From Kitagawia praeruptora (Eukaryota > Streptophyta > Magnoliopsida > Apiales > Apiaceae): a DNA stretch of 64,000 nt. Below the pieces are notes generated by a model, which was not told where the DNA came from, ran no database searches, and saw only the letters and a list, made by a program, of their open reading frames with translations. The stretch spans positions 124,693,609 to 124,757,608 of the forward strand of contig CM075348.1 of the NCBI GenBank assembly GCA_037693485.1, written 5' to 3'. Below are positions 62,056 through 64,000 of the stretch, one piece after another; within the stretch, counting starts at the first letter, position 1; each line of letters begins with the position of its first letter. The translations under genes and the position numbers were made by a program.

Positions 62056-64000
62056 TGTAACGCCCCAAATCCGGGGTCAGGGATTTGGTCGTCACGCGGA
62101 AATCCTTAACATCAAATTACCTGTTTAACAACATTAAACCATCTGTAATCATTAAAACTGAAATATAACTCTACGACCCCAACCACCAAGCATCTTTTAG
62201 GTCATAGGGCTAGAAACAAGAACTACATTCTTTACATCTTTATTACATCCATTCTATTACATCGCACTATGTCTTAAAAATCTTATACTACTAGTATAGC
62301 TTCGTTGGGAAGTACACCAGCAACTAGTACTACTCAGCACAAAGTAATATATATTACACATCAATGTACTTACATATAACTTATTCCAGCTATAACTTCT
62401 CTGGATCATATCATCTTCATAAGGGCGTACTGCCTGCTTCTTCTGAGCCATGCAAATAAGCCTCAATCATCTACCTTCCTCTGAAAGGTTAATATTTAAA
62501 ACAAGCAAGTATGAGCGAAAGAATTGCCCAGCAAGTATTAATAGAGCACAACAATATATATCAATATACACATAGAGTTTTCAAAATATAACGATACTTA
62601 ATATCAATTTCGAAATATTTACAACAATGAAACCTCAGTAGGGGATATATGACATTTCGAGTAACATCAGATAAATAAAGTAAGTTCATGTCAACAACAG
62701 TAATCCTCATACCTTATCCACATACCATACTCATAGTATTGATAACCTCTTAGGGGGCTTTTCAAAATATGCAGTTCAATATGCTGCTAAGATAGTTATT
62801 ACCACCCTTCACAAACCAAACCATTATAAAGTTCCCTTTTTAATACTCCTCAAGTTTGTAAGTATATACACATGAGTATATCATTATCATCAAAACACCT
62901 TACAGTTCAAGATTCTGTACAGGATATAAGTTCGTTACCACTTGATAAGTCTGAACTCAGAAATAACTGATAGGAAGAGAGTCAAAGCTCTTGAAGCAAA
63001 ACATTTGGGACTTAACATCAATAACCGATGAACCATCTTTCATCTTTTGAATAATTACAAAAGTGCACAAGCACGTGCCATTATTGTTAGAATAATCTTG
63101 CAGTTCTAGATACTGCATAAATTCATCATCTTTCAAAATTGAAAACAACACTATCGGTTACTTGGCACTTAGGCCTAAGAAGCAGTGTTTGAGTATTTTT
63201 CCAAAGTGGAGGATGGGACTTAAAGAAAACATAAAAACCTGACAAGGATTGACGATGATCAGTCGCCACATCCAAGTCCAATAATCCGCGGGTCTTCTCT
63301 ACCTGTAGAAGGATAGAAACTACATTCGTAACTATCCCCGGGTGAAAACTACATCCGTAATCACCCTCGATGAAAACTACATCCGTAATCATCCTTCGGC
63401 AACACCTGGGCCGGAATAATAATTGATGGGCCGCCTGGCTCACGGCCGCTTACACATCCCGGGAATCGTTCGTCAACGATTCCCACACCTGCCAGAGTCC
63501 CCTTTTTCTTTTCTTGTTAAAATCATTTTGATAGAAAACTTGAGTAATTGAAGTTCGACTTCAGTCGACCGATAATTTCTTGAAAAACGAGCAAGAGAGT
63601 AAAACCTGACCGGGGGTTTTCGAAAATGTTTTGAGTTCAAAAGAGTTCAAGTATAGATATACACTTGTACCGATATCAATCTCGACACAGGATTTTGTGA
63701 TCACACATGGAAAATGGTACGCATAAAGCTTGTAACCACAACAGGGTAATTCCATATATATATAAGTTCTTGAAAAGTAACTTACCTAGATAGATTCAAA
63801 ATATAATATTTTAAATGACTATGAAAGTCCTTAGACAACCTTTAAATAGTGTTTTATAACCTTCAAAACACTTAGAGTATTTAATAAATATTTGACTACT
63901 ATGTAACAAATAATAAATATTCAATAATCCCTTTTTAAAAGAATACTCAGATTAATATTCATTTATTAAGGAATATTCAAATAATATTTACTATTAATAC
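62056..64000 (-). mobile_element. Partial Tekay-family LTR, minus orientation
   Basis: The plus strand starts TGTAACGCCCCAAATCCGGG, the complement of the 3' end of the Tekay-like LTR (GGATTTGGGGGCGTCACA). It then follows that LTR backwards, including the tandem GGATGTAGTTTTCA array and the open frame (63443-63126, 105 residues, about 90% similar by eye). It is clearly diverged from the copies at 1742 and 11101. No PBS lies at its left side (Reina pol instead), so it is a 3' LTR or solo LTR of an element reaching beyond 64000. The insertion split the Reina-type element. Confidence 0.82.

Overview
The window is a eukaryotic, almost certainly higher-plant (probably eudicot), heterochromatin-like segment. 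It contains no convincing intact host gene, rRNA, tRNA or CRISPR. Almost everything is transposable-element DNA: full-length, nested and decayed LTR retrotransposons of several plant lineages, one CACTA DNA transposon carrying pieces of plant genes, a hAT-like element, TRIMs and hairpin MITEs. The plant assignment rests on the lineages seen (Sirevirus-type Ty1/copia, Tekay-, Reina-, Tat- and Athila-type Ty3/gypsy, TRIM) and on captured exons of an HD-ZIP III gene. The species cannot be named from this sequence.

Layout. (1) 1-1008: partial minus-oriented LTR. (2) 1009-29733: a minus-strand Tat-lineage element (Tat-1: 5' LTR 29226-29733, PBS, gag) split into three pieces by two later insertions. 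These are a 13.1 kb Tekay-like element (1742-14818, 3.7 kb LTRs, ruined pol, TSD CCTC) and a 13.9 kb Sirevirus-like copia element (14912-28814, TSD CAAAC). The copia element has LTRs that look identical apart from a C-tract, intact gag and pol, and a further reading frame divided by one amber codon. (3) 29734-30780: AT-rich DNA with a hairpin MITE. (4) 30781-37594: a second minus-strand Tat-type element with both LTRs, gag/protease and two RNase H remnants, no RT or integrase, and a copia solo LTR inside it. (5) 37595-38209: AT-rich DNA.

(6) 38210-52540: a three-level nest. An Athila-like minus-strand element (Athila-2) was split by a CACTA transposon (40446-51949, TSD ATT). The CACTA element was then split by a nearly pristine plus-strand Athila-like element (Athila-1, 43017-49930, TSD ATTAC). 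The CACTA element carries HD-ZIP III exons and a CASP-like exon, so it is a Pack-type element. (7) 52870-53802: two TRIMs head to head. (8) 53803-58851: AT-rich DNA with a Stowaway-like MITE, a hAT-like element (55655-57707) containing three hairpin MITEs threaded on TA repeats, and one more hairpin MITE. (9) 58852-62055: a Reina-type chromovirus on the minus strand, one pol frame with six internal nonsense codons. (10) 62056-64000: part of a minus-oriented Tekay-family LTR related to the LTRs at 1742 and 11101.

The elements do not form a cooperating system. Some relationships do suggest trans-mobilisation. The Tekay-like element moved recently despite a dead pol. Athila-1 moved recently with only a gag remnant. 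Tat-2 lacks RT and integrase. The best leads for something new are the Pack-CACTA gene chimera (including half of a miR165/166 target site), the GGCCCCGC-motif hairpin MITE group living in TA repeats, the amber-split Sirevirus ORF with its TAGTCT-rich leader, and the head-to-head TRIM. All calls come from reading the sequence by eye; no alignment or database search was run.
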